Positions 52,979 through 62,700 of a DNA stretch of 64,000 nt are shown in pieces. A program made the position numbers and the translations under genes. The stretch lies in the NCBI RefSeq assembly GCF_002866825.1, contig NZ_PKUS01000002.1, positions 434,001 through 498,000 of the forward strand, given 5' to 3'. How positions within the stretch are numbered: position 1 is the stretch's first letter; each line of letters starts with the position of its first letter. Source of the stretch: Pseudohalioglobus lutimaris (GTDB lineage Bacteria; Pseudomonadota; Gammaproteobacteria; Pseudomonadales; Halieaceae). The notes beneath the pieces are model-generated. The model did no database searches. It was not told where the DNA came from and saw only the letters and a list, made by a program, of their open reading frames with translations.

Positions 52979-54208
52979 CTAGAAAATAACGCGATTCCTG
53001 CCCGTCTTCTTGGCTTTATAGAGCTTGCTGTCTGCGGCGAGTATGACCGCTTCCGGGTCCGGGCAATCCTCATCTCGCGCTGCCACCCCGGCACTGATGG
53101 TAACCGAGACCTCGTCGGTACCGACTCTGGTAGCCCCACGCCTTCGCGCACCGTCCTTTGAACGTTGCGGCCGACTGCGACGGTCACGTATGGACATCTT
53201 GTAATCCGCTATACGCGCGCGCACGTCATCCAGTGCAGCAGCACAATCTTCCGAAGACCTGCGCGGAAAGATGATGCAGAACTCCTCGCCACCATAGCGA
53301 TAGGCAATGCCACCGTTACCCACCTGGTTCACCCTGGAAGCGACCAGCTTCAATACCTCATCACCCACGTCGTGCCCATGCTTGTCGTTGAAGCGCTTGA
53401 AATGATCGACGTCGAGCATGGCGATACTGTAGCGACGACCCAGCGTATTGAGTCGCTCGTTCAACGCCCGACGACTGAGCAGGCCAGTGAGTTCATCGCG
53501 ATAGGCCATCGCATAGGAGCTGCGCAACAGGCCCCATACCAGGCAGAGCCCCCCGGCTATACCCATGGCAGCGGAGATGTCCTCCAAATGTAACAGTGCC
53601 AGAGAGAAGAACCCCGAGGCCAGCACACCCAGCAAAACGCTCTCTGCAACGGTATTGCGCATCACCACCAGGCCCAGGCCGACAATGGCGACGGCCAGCG
53701 CCAGCTTGCTCGCGCCCACAGAAAGAACATAGCCCTCCAGGGGACGCGCGGAAAAGGCGCTATCGCCAGTGGTTGCAGCCTCGACAAGAACGTCGGCCAA
53801 TGGAAAACAGATACCGGCAATACCCAGAAAAACAACGGTAAACAACAGGCCGAAGGTATTGAACATACCGCGCTCAGGTATCAATAAAAGGTAGAGGGAC
53901 AGGAGCGGCAAGGCCAGGCTCGCCACCAGGAACAACCTCGCCGCATCCGGCTGCGCCAGGCTGACCTGCAAATGGGTCTGGATCAACCAGTAGAGCGCAG
54001 TGATGCCCAGGGTAGCGAGCATCAGGCGCAGGCGGCGGAACTGGTACGCCATGACGACGCAGCCCACGGCGATCAAATACGGGAGATTGACGAGTATAAC
54101 CCGGGCGTCACCACCCAGATCAGGCATATATTCCCGCGCAATCAACGCTGCGCCGACGATTAACGTCGGTGCCAACAGCCTGACCAGCGCTGCCCAGTGA
54201 AGATGCAT
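52979..54208 (-). CDS. Membrane-bound GGDEF diguanylate cyclase
   Basis: About 409 residues from ATG 54208, preceded by AAAGG (the TTG at 54259 also opens the frame). The first ~240 residues contain seven or so hydrophobic segments (for example LLAPTLIVGAALIA, YLIAVGCVVMAY, LGLLFTVVFLGIAGI) and no known sensory-domain name comes to mind. The GGDEF domain has RDELTGLLSRRAL, MLDVDHFKRFND and YRYGGEEF, with no RxxD inhibition site. A basic, probably flexible insertion (about 335-365, RDRRSRPQRSKD) interrupts the C-terminal part of the catalytic domain. Convergent with the 51257-52966 gene, and divergent from the next. Confidence 0.9.
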   Translation of the reverse strand: MHLHWAALVRLLAPTLIVGAALIAREYMPDLGGDARVILVNLPYLIAVGCVVMAYQFRRLRLMLATLGITALYWLIQTHLQVSLAQPDAARLFLVASLALPLLSLYLLLIPERGMFNTFGLLFTVVFLGIAGICFPLADVLVEAATTGDSAFSARPLEGYVLSVGASKLALAVAIVGLGLVVMRNTVAESVLLGVLASGFFSLALLHLEDISAAMGIAGGLCLVWGLLRSSYAMAYRDELTGLLSRRALNERLNTLGRRYSIAMLDVDHFKRFNDKHGHDVGDEVLKLVASRVNQVGNGGIAYRYGGEEFCIIFPRRSSEDCAAALDDVRARIADYKMSIRDRRSRPQRSKDGARRRGATRVGTDEVSVTISAGVAARDEDCPDPEAVILAADSKLYKAKKTGRNRVIF

Positions 54209-54344
54209 CACGCCTTTCGCTCGCCCCAATTCGACAATTCCACGTCCCCTGCCAAGCAATCTGCCGGTTTGACCTATTCCTGCTAGGCGGGAAGTTCGAG
54301 TGATGATAGCCTAGAACTCTCATAACAGCATTACTCCATTTCTC

Positions 54345-56144
54345 ATGTCCAGCGAAGACCGACGACACCATCGGCCCAAGATTCTCGTTTGCGATGACGA
54401 CTTCAATGTCCGTCTGCTCACCCGGCAGTGCCTGGAAGCCGAAGACATGGTGGTAGTGGAAGCGGCTGACGGCGCCGAAGCCATCGATGTATTCATCCGC
54501 GAACGGCCAGACCTGGTATTTCTTGACGTGGAAATGCCGGGAATGACAGGCCTTGAGGTTTGCCAGCGGTTACGGCAATTGCCCCAGGGCGAGTCTATTC
54601 CCATCATGATTGTTACCGGGTCAGATGATCGCCAGTCCATCGACGACGGCTTTGAGGCCGGTGCGACCCAGTACAAAACCAAGCCGGTCAATTGGTCATT
54701 ACTGGGCAGAGACGTGCTGTACATGCTGCGCGCCTCGGATGCATTTAATGCACTGAAGCGCCAGGAGGATCGCCTTCGCTACCTGGCCTACTACGATCCA
54801 TTGACCAGCCTACCGAACCGGCGCAGTTTTAATGAGCAGCTCAACCGCATACTGAAACGCTGCCGTCGCCACAAGACCAACGCCGCGCTGTTATTTATCG
54901 ACCTGGATCATTTCAAACGCATTAATGATTCTATCGGCCATGGACGCGGCGACCGCCTGCTGGTAGAAATCGCCAAGCGCCTGACCGTGGAACTGCGCGA
55001 AGACGACGCCATCAATTATTACACCGACAACAACGCCGAGGACGAGGCTACAGACGCCGGCACGGAGATAGCCCGACTGGGTGGCGATGAATTCACCGTT
55101 GTGCTTTCAGACATCACCGATGCGATGCAGGTGGAGCGCGTGGCCAAGCGCTTACTGGACACACTGTCCGAACCGATACCGCTGCAGTCGCACAATCCGG
55201 TGGTGACGCCCAGCCTGGGTATTGCCCTGTATCCACAGGATGGAGAGGACCCGGACACGCTTGTACGCAATGCGGATACCGCAATGTATGCCGCCAAAGC
55301 CAGCGGGCGTGCCTGCTACCGCTTTTACGACGAGGACATGAATGCCCGCGCCGTCGAACAACTGAAGATGGAAGAAGAGCTGCGTGACGCCATGCGCAAT
55401 GACGAACTGGAGCTGCGCTATCAACCGCAGGTCGATACGCGCACTGGCGAAGTTGTGAGCATGGAGGCACTGGTACGCTGGAAGCATCCGCAGCGCGGCA
55501 TGGTGTCACCACTGGAGTTTATACCTGTTGCTGAACGCACCGGCCAGATCATCGAGCTGGGCGAATGGGTGATGGGTGAGGTTGCGCGTCACTGCCAATA
55601 CTGGGACGCAATCGGCCTGCAGTCCTTTCGAGTTTGCGTCAACATCTCACCACTGCAGTTCAACCAGAGCAACCTGCCACAGTGGATCGCGGGCTTCCTG
55701 GAGCGCTCCGGGCTTGATCCGCAACGACTGGAGCTGGAACTGACCGAAAGCGCGATTATGACCGATGCCCAGACCAACATCGAAAAGCTCAGCCTGCTCA
55801 AAAAACTCGGTGTAGAACTGGCCGTAGATGACTTCGGCACCGGCTATTCATCGCTGAGTTACCTGAAACGCTTTCCAATTGACACACTCAAGATCGACCA
55901 GAGCTTTGTGGCCGACCTTTACCGGCCCGACGGCGCCGCCATCGTCGATGCCATCGTTGCGCTGTCCAAGACTCTCAACCTGCGTGTGATTGCTGAGGGC
56001 ATTGAGGACAAGGAGCAGCTCGAATACCTGGTGGCACGAGGCTGCGACCTGCTGCAGGGTTACTATTTCTCTCATCCACTCTATCCAGAGGACGTGCCCG
56101 ACATGCTGCGGCACAATTTCAGCAAGGACTTGCAGATCGAATGA
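54345..56144 (+). CDS. Response regulator with receiver, GGDEF and EAL domains
   Basis: 599 residues. True receiver domain (12-130) with acidic pair CDDD, phospho-acceptor in LVFLDVEMPG, T in IVTGSDD and K in KTKPVN. The GGDEF domain has FIDLDHFKRIND and RLGGDEF but carries an acidic, Asn/Asp-rich insertion of about 25 residues just before the signature, and no RxxD site. The EAL domain has SMEALVRW, NISPLQF, ELELTES, DDFGTGYS, KIDQSFV and VIAEGIE, intact. It should be phosphorylation-controlled; the partner kinase is not obvious locally. The subtilase gene starts 25 bp downstream in the same direction. Confidence 0.93.
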   Translation: MSSEDRRHHRPKILVCDDDFNVRLLTRQCLEAEDMVVVEAADGAEAIDVFIRERPDLVFLDVEMPGMTGLEVCQRLRQLPQGESIPIMIVTGSDDRQSIDDGFEAGATQYKTKPVNWSLLGRDVLYMLRASDAFNALKRQEDRLRYLAYYDPLTSLPNRRSFNEQLNRILKRCRRHKTNAALLFIDLDHFKRINDSIGHGRGDRLLVEIAKRLTVELREDDAINYYTDNNAEDEATDAGTEIARLGGDEFTVVLSDITDAMQVERVAKRLLDTLSEPIPLQSHNPVVTPSLGIALYPQDGEDPDTLVRNADTAMYAAKASGRACYRFYDEDMNARAVEQLKMEEELRDAMRNDELELRYQPQVDTRTGEVVSMEALVRWKHPQRGMVSPLEFIPVAERTGQIIELGEWVMGEVARHCQYWDAIGLQSFRVCVNISPLQFNQSNLPQWIAGFLERSGLDPQRLELELTESAIMTDAQTNIEKLSLLKKLGVELAVDDFGTGYSSLSYLKRFPIDTLKIDQSFVADLYRPDGAAIVDAIVALSKTLNLRVIAEGIEDKEQLEYLVARGCDLLQGYYFSHPLYPEDVPDMLRHNFSKDLQIE

Positions 56145-56169
56145 TCGCAGTCTCATCGGTCGCCGAAAT

Positions 56170-58137
56170 ATGAGGGCCTTGTTTCATATTGCTCTATTCG
56201 GGGTAATCCTGCTCACCAGCCTCAGGCCTATGGCGGATGACGAGCCACTCCTGCACGTGATGCTACAGGGTGACTCCGCTGCCAGTATGCGCTCTCTCGC
56301 AGAAACACACGGCGGCAAACTTACCCACTACCTGCCCATCATCAACGCGGTGGGCGCCGAATTGACCCGCGCTCAACTCGACGCTGTGCTGGCTTCCGAC
56401 GACGTGCAGCGCCATATCGACGATCTCGCCCTGAACGACCAGCCCGATGGACCCGAGGAACCGGCTGACACCTGCGATGTGGCAGGCTCTGTAGAAATTG
56501 TGCGCGGCAATGACGGTTTTGAGTGGTACCTCTACAACAAGGGAGACCACGCGGCGCAACTGACAGAGCTGGAAATCAGCTGGCCCGAAGCCCTGGGCGC
56601 TATCCGCAGCATCCGCCTGGGTGAAAAAGTACTGCCATCCTCCGCATGGGAAACGCAGGCTGCGCAAAATGCTCACATCAAATTACAGCCCGAGAGCGCT
56701 CCAGGATTGAACAACCGCCAGGCGCTGGATGTGCGATTTACCAGCCCCGTCGCCGATACGCCTCTGCAAAGCGACTATCACGTTGTCGCGCACTTCGGCG
56801 CGGAGTGCCAAACGAAGCTGCTCCCCGGGTATCCGGAAAACAACACAGACTTTTACTACAGCACGGTCACTGGCGCAGAACAGTTGCACATTCATGGTGT
56901 AAAAGGTGGCGGCGTCACGGTGGCGGTGCTGGACTCAGGCCTCTGGGACCATCCTGCGCTGACCCTGGACAGCACGGGCAAGAACCGGGTACTGGCCCGC
57001 TATGACGCCATCGGCGACAGCGAGCATGAAGGCGTTTTCGACGAGAGCGGCCACGGCACACACCTCACCAGCGTGATCGCGCACAGCGAGCAAACCTTCA
57101 GACAGGGCAAGGCTTCCGGCGGGTACAAGGGCATAGCACCCGACAGCAGCATCGTCGCAATCAAAGCGTTTAACGAGACCGGCCAGGGCGGCATGCTGGA
57201 CATCGTGCGCGGCCTGCAGTGGGCGGTCGACAACCGGGAGAAATACCAGATACGCGTGCTCAACCTTTCTTTCGCGGCGAGACCCCGATGGCCATACTAC
57301 CTGGACCCGATAAACCAGGCAGTCATGCGAGCCTGGGCTGCCGGCATAACGGTAATTGCCGCGGCCGGTAACGAGGGGCCAGAGAATATGACAGTCGGCT
57401 CTCCCGGTAATCTGCCCTATATCATTACCGTGGGTGCTGTCACTGACTCGTGGACCGCGGATACCAGGGAAGATGACTACATTCCCGATTTTTCTTCACG
57501 CGGGCCAACGCCAGCCGCACATATCAAACCCGATATCGTGGCGCCCGGCGGACACATCACCGGCATCACCCGACCCGGATCCAGCTTGACCCGGGACAAC
57601 CCGGAATACGCACTTCCAGGAGGGGAGTTCGTCATGACCGGCTCATCACAAGCTGCGGCAGTTGTGTCTGGCCTGGTCGCCCTGCTGTTGCAACTTGAAC
57701 CGGAGCTCAGCCCTGACGACGTAAAGTGCAAGCTGCTGGGTACGGCGGAACCCGCCATCAATGCTGATGGCCTGCTGGCATACAGCCCGTTTACGCAGGG
57801 GCAAGGTTACGTCAACCTGTCACGAGCCATCACCCTGGGAGAGCGTGGCTGCGGCAATCAACAACTTGACCTGAGTCGGGACATGGCCCTGCAGGAACAC
57901 TTCGAGGGCCCCGCAATCATCGACTCGCAGGGCAACATCAGCCTGCCCGGGCTGGCAGACATGCTTGCTACAGAGGCGACAGAAAAGGGATACAGTGAAG
58001 ACAGGGTGTGGGGTGTGAAAGGCCACATCGAACGTCTCCCCGAGAGCTACCGGCCTCCCTTGAATCATCCGTTTCCGTGGCAGGAAATGTATGAGCTGGA
58101 GCGACAGAAAATTGAAGAACTTTCCAAACCAGACTAG
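56170..58137 (+). CDS. Secreted S8 family subtilase with an extra beta-sandwich-like domain
   Basis: 655 residues from ATG 56170. The frame is open from 55990, but that part overlaps the regulator gene and the signal peptide starts here. Signal about 1-22; inhibitor-like propeptide (LLHVMLQGDSAASMRSLAE, 27-90). An inserted domain at 100-215 is bracketed by Cys102 and Cys213 and has the ELEISWPEALG...IRLGEKVL pattern of beta-sandwich anchors. The catalytic domain has Asp255 (VLDSGLW), His295 (SGHGTHLT), oxyanion Asn401 (AAGNEGP) and Ser493. The serine motif reads TGSSQAAAVVSG, lacking the usual Thr and Pro of GTS.A.P. The C-terminal ~90 residues are unassigned. It lies upstream of the 13-mer repeat gene and may be its processing protease (inference). 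Confidence 0.9.
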   Translation: MRALFHIALFGVILLTSLRPMADDEPLLHVMLQGDSAASMRSLAETHGGKLTHYLPIINAVGAELTRAQLDAVLASDDVQRHIDDLALNDQPDGPEEPADTCDVAGSVEIVRGNDGFEWYLYNKGDHAAQLTELEISWPEALGAIRSIRLGEKVLPSSAWETQAAQNAHIKLQPESAPGLNNRQALDVRFTSPVADTPLQSDYHVVAHFGAECQTKLLPGYPENNTDFYYSTVTGAEQLHIHGVKGGGVTVAVLDSGLWDHPALTLDSTGKNRVLARYDAIGDSEHEGVFDESGHGTHLTSVIAHSEQTFRQGKASGGYKGIAPDSSIVAIKAFNETGQGGMLDIVRGLQWAVDNREKYQIRVLNLSFAARPRWPYYLDPINQAVMRAWAAGITVIAAAGNEGPENMTVGSPGNLPYIITVGAVTDSWTADTREDDYIPDFSSRGPTPAAHIKPDIVAPGGHITGITRPGSSLTRDNPEYALPGGEFVMTGSSQAAAVVSGLVALLLQLEPELSPDDVKCKLLGTAEPAINADGLLAYSPFTQGQGYVNLSRAITLGERGCGNQQLDLSRDMALQEHFEGPAIIDSQGNISLPGLADMLATEATEKGYSEDRVWGVKGHIERLPESYRPPLNHPFPWQEMYELERQKIEELSKPD

Positions 58138-58310
58138 CTCCTGATCCGCAAATCCCCTACTATATATACGGTTAAAGCCTCTCCGAAATCCATTGACCCT
58201 GCTCAGGGCATTGGCCTTGCGCAGAGAAACGACCTCAACTGCGCGTAATCACCCCGGGCAGTTATGCAATTCTCGCTGCTATAAACACCATCCCTGACCG
58301 CACGACCCCA

Positions 58311-58331
58311 AACCAGTAACCCAAACTGGTT
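58311..58331. promoter_or_regulatory. Inverted repeat AACCAGT-N7-ACTGGTT, candidate operator
   Basis: AACCAGT (58311-58317) and ACTGGTT (58325-58331) are perfect reverse complements with centres 14 bp apart, a spacing compatible with a dimeric regulator. No T-run follows, so a terminator is unlikely. It is about 170 bp before the repeat-protein start. Confidence 0.4.
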
Positions 58332-58438
58332 ATGTACATCCCTTCTACTTCATCAATTCCGCCCGTTTAATAAAGTCAAGCGTCCAATCAAGAAGATGCG
58401 AACTGGATCTCAGTAGGGATCACCAAACTTTTAAGCGC

Positions 58439-58453
58439 GTCACACCAAGTGAC
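58439..58453. promoter_or_regulatory. Inverted repeat GTCAC-N5-GTGAC close to the repeat-gene start
   Basis: Perfect 5-bp arms around ACCAA, ending 44 bp before the ATG. It is short enough to occur by chance, but it lies where a promoter-proximal operator or leader hairpin would be. Confidence 0.3.
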
Positions 58454-58497
58454 ATTAAACGGCAGCACAAAGAATTTTTTTGAAGGCGGACAACGAT

Positions 58498-59580
58498 ATG
58501 AATACTTATAACGTAGCAAAGCTTGCAACCCTCGGTGGCCTGACAATGGCGCTGCTGAATCCTTCTCTTGCCCTGGCTGGAGCAACCCAAACATCAGCGA
58601 ACAACGTCGACGCAAGACTTGTTCACACAGTTAGTCATTCTCTGGCGGACGCCCAGTCCTACACACGAAGTGGCACCGCTGGTTACAAGTGGGGCAAAAG
58701 CCCACAAACCTCCTCGAGCACCACAAACTGGGCTGACAATGCGCCCGTTCGCGCCGGATACAAGTGGGGGAACGCTGATACCCAGGCTGAGACAGAGTCA
58801 TATGCTGACAACACCAGTTATCAGTGGGGTAGCATGAGTTTTTCTGAGCAGTCTGGTTACCGTTGGGGGATCCGTTCCTTCGCTGACCAGTCCGGCTACC
58901 GCTGGGGAGTTCGCTCTTTCGCTGACCAGTCCGGCTACCGCTGGGGAGTCCGCTCTTTCGCTGACCAGTCCGGCTACCGCTGGGGAGTCCGCTCTTTCGC
59001 TGACCAGTCCGGCTACCGCTGGGGAGTCCGCTCTTTCGCTGACCAGTCCGGCTACCGCTGGGGAGTTCGCTCTTTCGCTGACCAGTCCGGTTACCGCTGG
59101 GGAGTTCGCTCTTTCGCTGACCAGTCCGGATACCGCTGGGGAATTCGCTCATTCGCTGACCAGTCCGGCTACCGCTGGGGAGTCCGCTCTTTCGCTGACC
59201 AGTCCGGCTACCGCTGGGGAGTCCGCTCTTTCGCGGAACAGTCCGGCTACCGCTGGGGAGTTCGCTCGTTCGCTGACCAGTCCGGCTACCGCGGGGGAGT
59301 TCGCTCTTTCGCTGACCAGTCCGGCTACCGCTGGGGAGTCCGCTCTTTCGCGGAACAGTCCGGCTACCGCTGGGGAGTTCGCTCTTTCGCTGACCAGTCC
59401 GGTTACCGCTGGGGAGTTCGCTCTTTCGCTGACCAGTCCGGTTACCGCTGGGGAATTCGCTCATTCGCTGACCAGTCCGGCTACCGCTGGGGTGTCCGCT
59501 CTTTCGCTGACCAGTCCGGCTACCGCTGGGGTGTCCGCTCTTTCGCTGACCAGTCCGGTTACCGCTGGGGCGTTCGGTAA
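58498..59580 (+). CDS. Secreted tandem-repeat protein made of SGYRWGVRSFADQ units
   Basis: 360 residues from ATG 58498 (GAAGGCGG eight bases upstream; the TTG at 58480 is rejected). The signal peptide ends at SLALA|GATQ (about 27). Residues 28-118 are Ser/Thr/Asn-rich with three decayed units (AGYKWG, AGYKWG, TSYQWG). From residue 119 there are eighteen exact-length 13-residue units and a final SGYRWGVR. Variation is minimal: Ile for Val in three units, Glu for Asp in two, Trp to Gly in one. Tyr, Trp and Val alternate with Arg and Gly, as in a beta-strand with one aromatic face. There is no Cys. I do not know this family. A surface fibre, a beta-solenoid or a polyprotein cut into short peptides are the possibilities. 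It has its own strong terminator. Confidence 0.85.
   Translation: MNTYNVAKLATLGGLTMALLNPSLALAGATQTSANNVDARLVHTVSHSLADAQSYTRSGTAGYKWGKSPQTSSSTTNWADNAPVRAGYKWGNADTQAETESYADNTSYQWGSMSFSEQSGYRWGIRSFADQSGYRWGVRSFADQSGYRWGVRSFADQSGYRWGVRSFADQSGYRWGVRSFADQSGYRWGVRSFADQSGYRWGVRSFADQSGYRWGIRSFADQSGYRWGVRSFADQSGYRWGVRSFAEQSGYRWGVRSFADQSGYRGGVRSFADQSGYRWGVRSFAEQSGYRWGVRSFADQSGYRWGVRSFADQSGYRWGIRSFADQSGYRWGVRSFADQSGYRWGVRSFADQSGYRWGVR
58852..59577 (+). repeat. 39-bp in-frame tandem repeat array, 18 full units plus 24 bp
   Basis: 726 bp = 18 x 39 + 24. Units differ mainly at third codon positions (for example the last base of Gly, Val or Arg codons) and are close to identical across the array. The first unit is the most divergent at DNA level (TCTGGTTACCGTTGGGGG). 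One unit has TGG changed to GGG by a single base. This implies recent expansion by slippage or recombination, so copy number should vary between strains. Confidence 0.97.
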
Positions 59581-59610
59581 AGCCTGACTCCCTCAAGCAA
59601 TAGATTTAAC

Positions 59611-59661
59611 AGGCGTAACTTCTTGAATCCGCCTTCTGGGCAAGAAGTTTACGCCTTTTTT
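59611..59661 (+). terminator. Rho-independent terminator of the repeat-protein gene
   Basis: AGGCGTAA-CTTCTTG (59611-59625) pairs with CAAGAAG-TTTACGCCT (59641-59656) with one bulged A, 15-base loop. It is followed by TTTTTTATTTT. It separates the repeat gene from the kinase gene. Confidence 0.93.
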
Positions 59662-59761
59662 ATTTTCTGGTTTTCGCTCGTTCAACCTTCTCTAACTCCT
59701 ACAAACTGAGCTACCCTAGCCTTTCGGAAAGACCCTGGCACCCTGGGACCTTCTTTTGGCT

Positions 59762-62700
59762 ATGAAAAAAGGATCACTAAGCTTAATCATCGCACTCGCG
59801 ATCTTCTCAGCCCTCTCTTCCGCAGAGCCAGCTGACGATATCAGCGTGACCTTTCTCCACTCGCCATTATCAGAAGAACTAACTCAGCAAAGCGTACTCC
59901 AAACCTTCCAAGATTCAACAGGGGCGCTTTGGTTCGTAACTCAAGAGGGACTGGGGAAATATACGGGAAAATACCTCAAGCACTATATACACTCGCCCAC
60001 TGATCCAGGAACGATATCGAGCAACATAGCAACAAGAATTGCAGAGGACAGCGACGGCAACTTATGGGTAGCCACGGCCGGTGGAGGGCTCAACCGCTAT
60101 GACAGACGACTTGAGAACTTCGAGCATTTTTCAGCCGATGTAAATAACCGCAACTCACCACTCTCCAACTACATTACGACTCTCTTTTATGATTCGACCG
60201 GCCATTTATGGCTAGGCTATCGAAACGGATTCAGCATTTTCGACCCGGCAAATCTCGAATACAGGCACTACCAATCGGATACTGAGGACGAACTCCAAGT
60301 GGGTGATATCGTCGAGTTCAGTGAGACCGCTGATGGCACAATTTGGGCGATAACAAGTAATTCAGGGCTAGTAAAAATAGATATTCGCACTCTTGAGCCA
60401 TCAAGAGTTCCGATCGGTATAGTCGACGAAACTGGAAGTAAAATACGACTAAAAAGGCTACTAGCTTCATCAATGCAGCTATGGATTGCAACAGCAGGTC
60501 ACGGCGTACTTCTCTTTGACACTGAAACCAATGAAAAAGAACAGTTCGTTCATAAGGTAAACGATCGGTCTTCTCTTTCGTCTAACAATGTCGCCTCTAT
60601 TTATCAAGATAGCGATGGTCATGTATGGGTAGGCACCCACGAAGGCCTGAATTTACTTTTAGAGTCGACCAGGAGCTTCGCACGATACAACACAGATAGC
60701 TCCGGCCTGCCAGGTGATCTTATCCTAAGCATTTATCAGTCAAGAGAAGGGGTCTACTGGGTTGGTACGCACTATGGATTGAGTTCGGGAAGGCACACAC
60801 AATTTTCCAAGTTTGATATCACTAACAGCGGACTATCCAACGACTCAATCAACACCTTTAGCGAAACAAAGGATGGCAGCCTATGGGTCGGCACAGATGA
60901 TGGGCTAAATCGCCTACGACCTGGAGAGGAGCACTTCGAATGGATAAATCAATACACTGACCCTGGAATATCTAGCAATGTTGTAATGAGCCTGCTCGCG
61001 GATAACGATCATTTATGGGTTGGTACTTTTAACGCTGGCCTGAACCTACTCGACCTCAGCAACAACAGAGTAAAAACTTTCCGACATTCTGCTAGTGATC
61101 CCCGCTCGATTGGTGACGATGGAATAACTTCACTCTTAAAAACCTCCACAGGGGAAGTATTAGCAGGCACCTATGGTGGCGGGCTCAATCTATATGACGA
61201 GGCCAGCGACTCGTTCATCTCCTTCAAAAACGATCCTCTCGACCCACTAAGCATAAGCAACAACAATGTGCTTGCATTGCATGAAGACTCTTTGGGCTAC
61301 GTGTGGGTTGGAACAGAATCAGGGCTTAACAAACTAGACCTCAAAAGACGAACATTTTCTCGAGTAACTGGTCCAGGAATCAAAACGGACACACTTAAAA
61401 GCATCGTATGGGCGATTCATGAAGGTCTAGACGGAACACTTTGGCTTGGCAGCGCAGGTGGTGGCTTAACTGGCTGGCCAATTGAAGACAGAAAAAAACT
61501 GAAAGTCAACTTCCGGCAACTCTCAGAGTTTGTCACCTTGCCTAGCTCAAACATATATGGGATTCAAAATGATGACAGGGGAAATCTATGGCTGTCTCAC
61601 AATAGGGGCATATCAAGAGTAGACAATAAACTCGAAAGTGTCGTCCATTACGGCGCGCGCGACGGCCTACAGGGGCTAGAATTCAATATGGGTGCCTCTC
61701 TTAGGGCGAGAGATGGCATTCTGTATTTTGGGGGAATACGCGGGTACAACACAGTGGACCCTAGAAAAGCTGGAGGCGCTTCAGCGCCTCCACAAGTAAG
61801 CATTCATTCAATTAAAATCATGAATGAGAAAATAATATTTGAAGAACCATACGATAGGTTAGATCACATCGAACTAGGCCACGAAGACAAAATGTTTTCA
61901 GTGGAGGTATTTGCAGCCAACTATACTGAACCCGAGTCACTTCAGTATGCCTACAAGCTAGAAGGAATAAACTCGGAGTGGGTGATATCAACCGACTCAA
62001 GAGTCGCATCATTCACCACCCTTCCACCTGGTCAATATGAATTAAAAATGGCCGCGGCAACGCCTGACGGTAGCTGGAACTGGGAGGCTATATCACTTCC
62101 AATATCTGTAGCACCGCCACCGTGGCTTAGCGGTTACGCGTACGCTCTTTATGCCTCCACCGCAGTAGCTATAATCATGATAATGATACGGCGGCAACGC
62201 AAGGAAACAGAACTGGCGTATCTCAGGCAAAAGGAGCTAGAACAAAAGGTTGAGGAACGAACCTCCGATTTAGAAATAGCTCGACAAACTGCAGAAAAAG
62301 CAAACAAGGCCAAATCCGAGTTCCTTGCCACGATGAGTCACGAAATTCGGACACCTATGCATGGAATGATAGGAATGACTGAGCTCCTGCTGCATACCGA
62401 CCTGGAATCGGAGCAGCGAAGATTTGCAGAGGCAGCGCACAGTAGTGGTGTTTCGCTTTTGTCCATTATCAATGACGTTCTTGATTTCTCAAAAATTGAG
62501 GCGTCTAAAGTCGAAGTCGAGAATGTGAGTTTCGATCTATTGGACCTTATAGATCAGGTTTGTTACCTCCAAAGCGAACCCGCTCACCGAAAGGAAATTG
62601 AGCTCGCTAATATTACCGCACCGGAAATAAAGTTTGAGACGATCGGAGATCCAAATAAGATTCGGCAGATCCTTATGAACCTAGTGAGCAATTCGATCAA

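Larger units (their letters stand above)
58138..58497. other. 360-bp intergenic region before the repeat-protein gene
   Basis: No coding frame I can support on either strand. It contains two inverted repeats (58311-58331 and 58439-58453, listed separately), an isolated TATATATA run near 58161 and a good GAAGGCGG ribosome site at the end. No sigma-70 promoter with both boxes is convincing, and no terminator is visible after the subtilase stop, so read-through from the subtilase is possible. Confidence 0.5.

Noticed and set aside
55990-56169. N-terminal extension of the subtilase within the upstream regulator gene
   Set aside because: The sequence is the +1 frame of the EAL domain. The signal peptide begins at ATG 56170.
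58852-59577. Possible CRISPR array because of regular short repeats
   Set aside because: The 39-bp units are directly adjacent with no unique spacers, preserve the reading frame and encode protein.
58631-59596. Minus-strand open frame of 321 codons across the repeat array (PSGSRTGQRKS-type repeats)
   Set aside because: It is the mirror of the 39-bp repeat. It has no ribosome site or signal peptide, while the plus frame has a signal peptide, good ribosome site and terminator.
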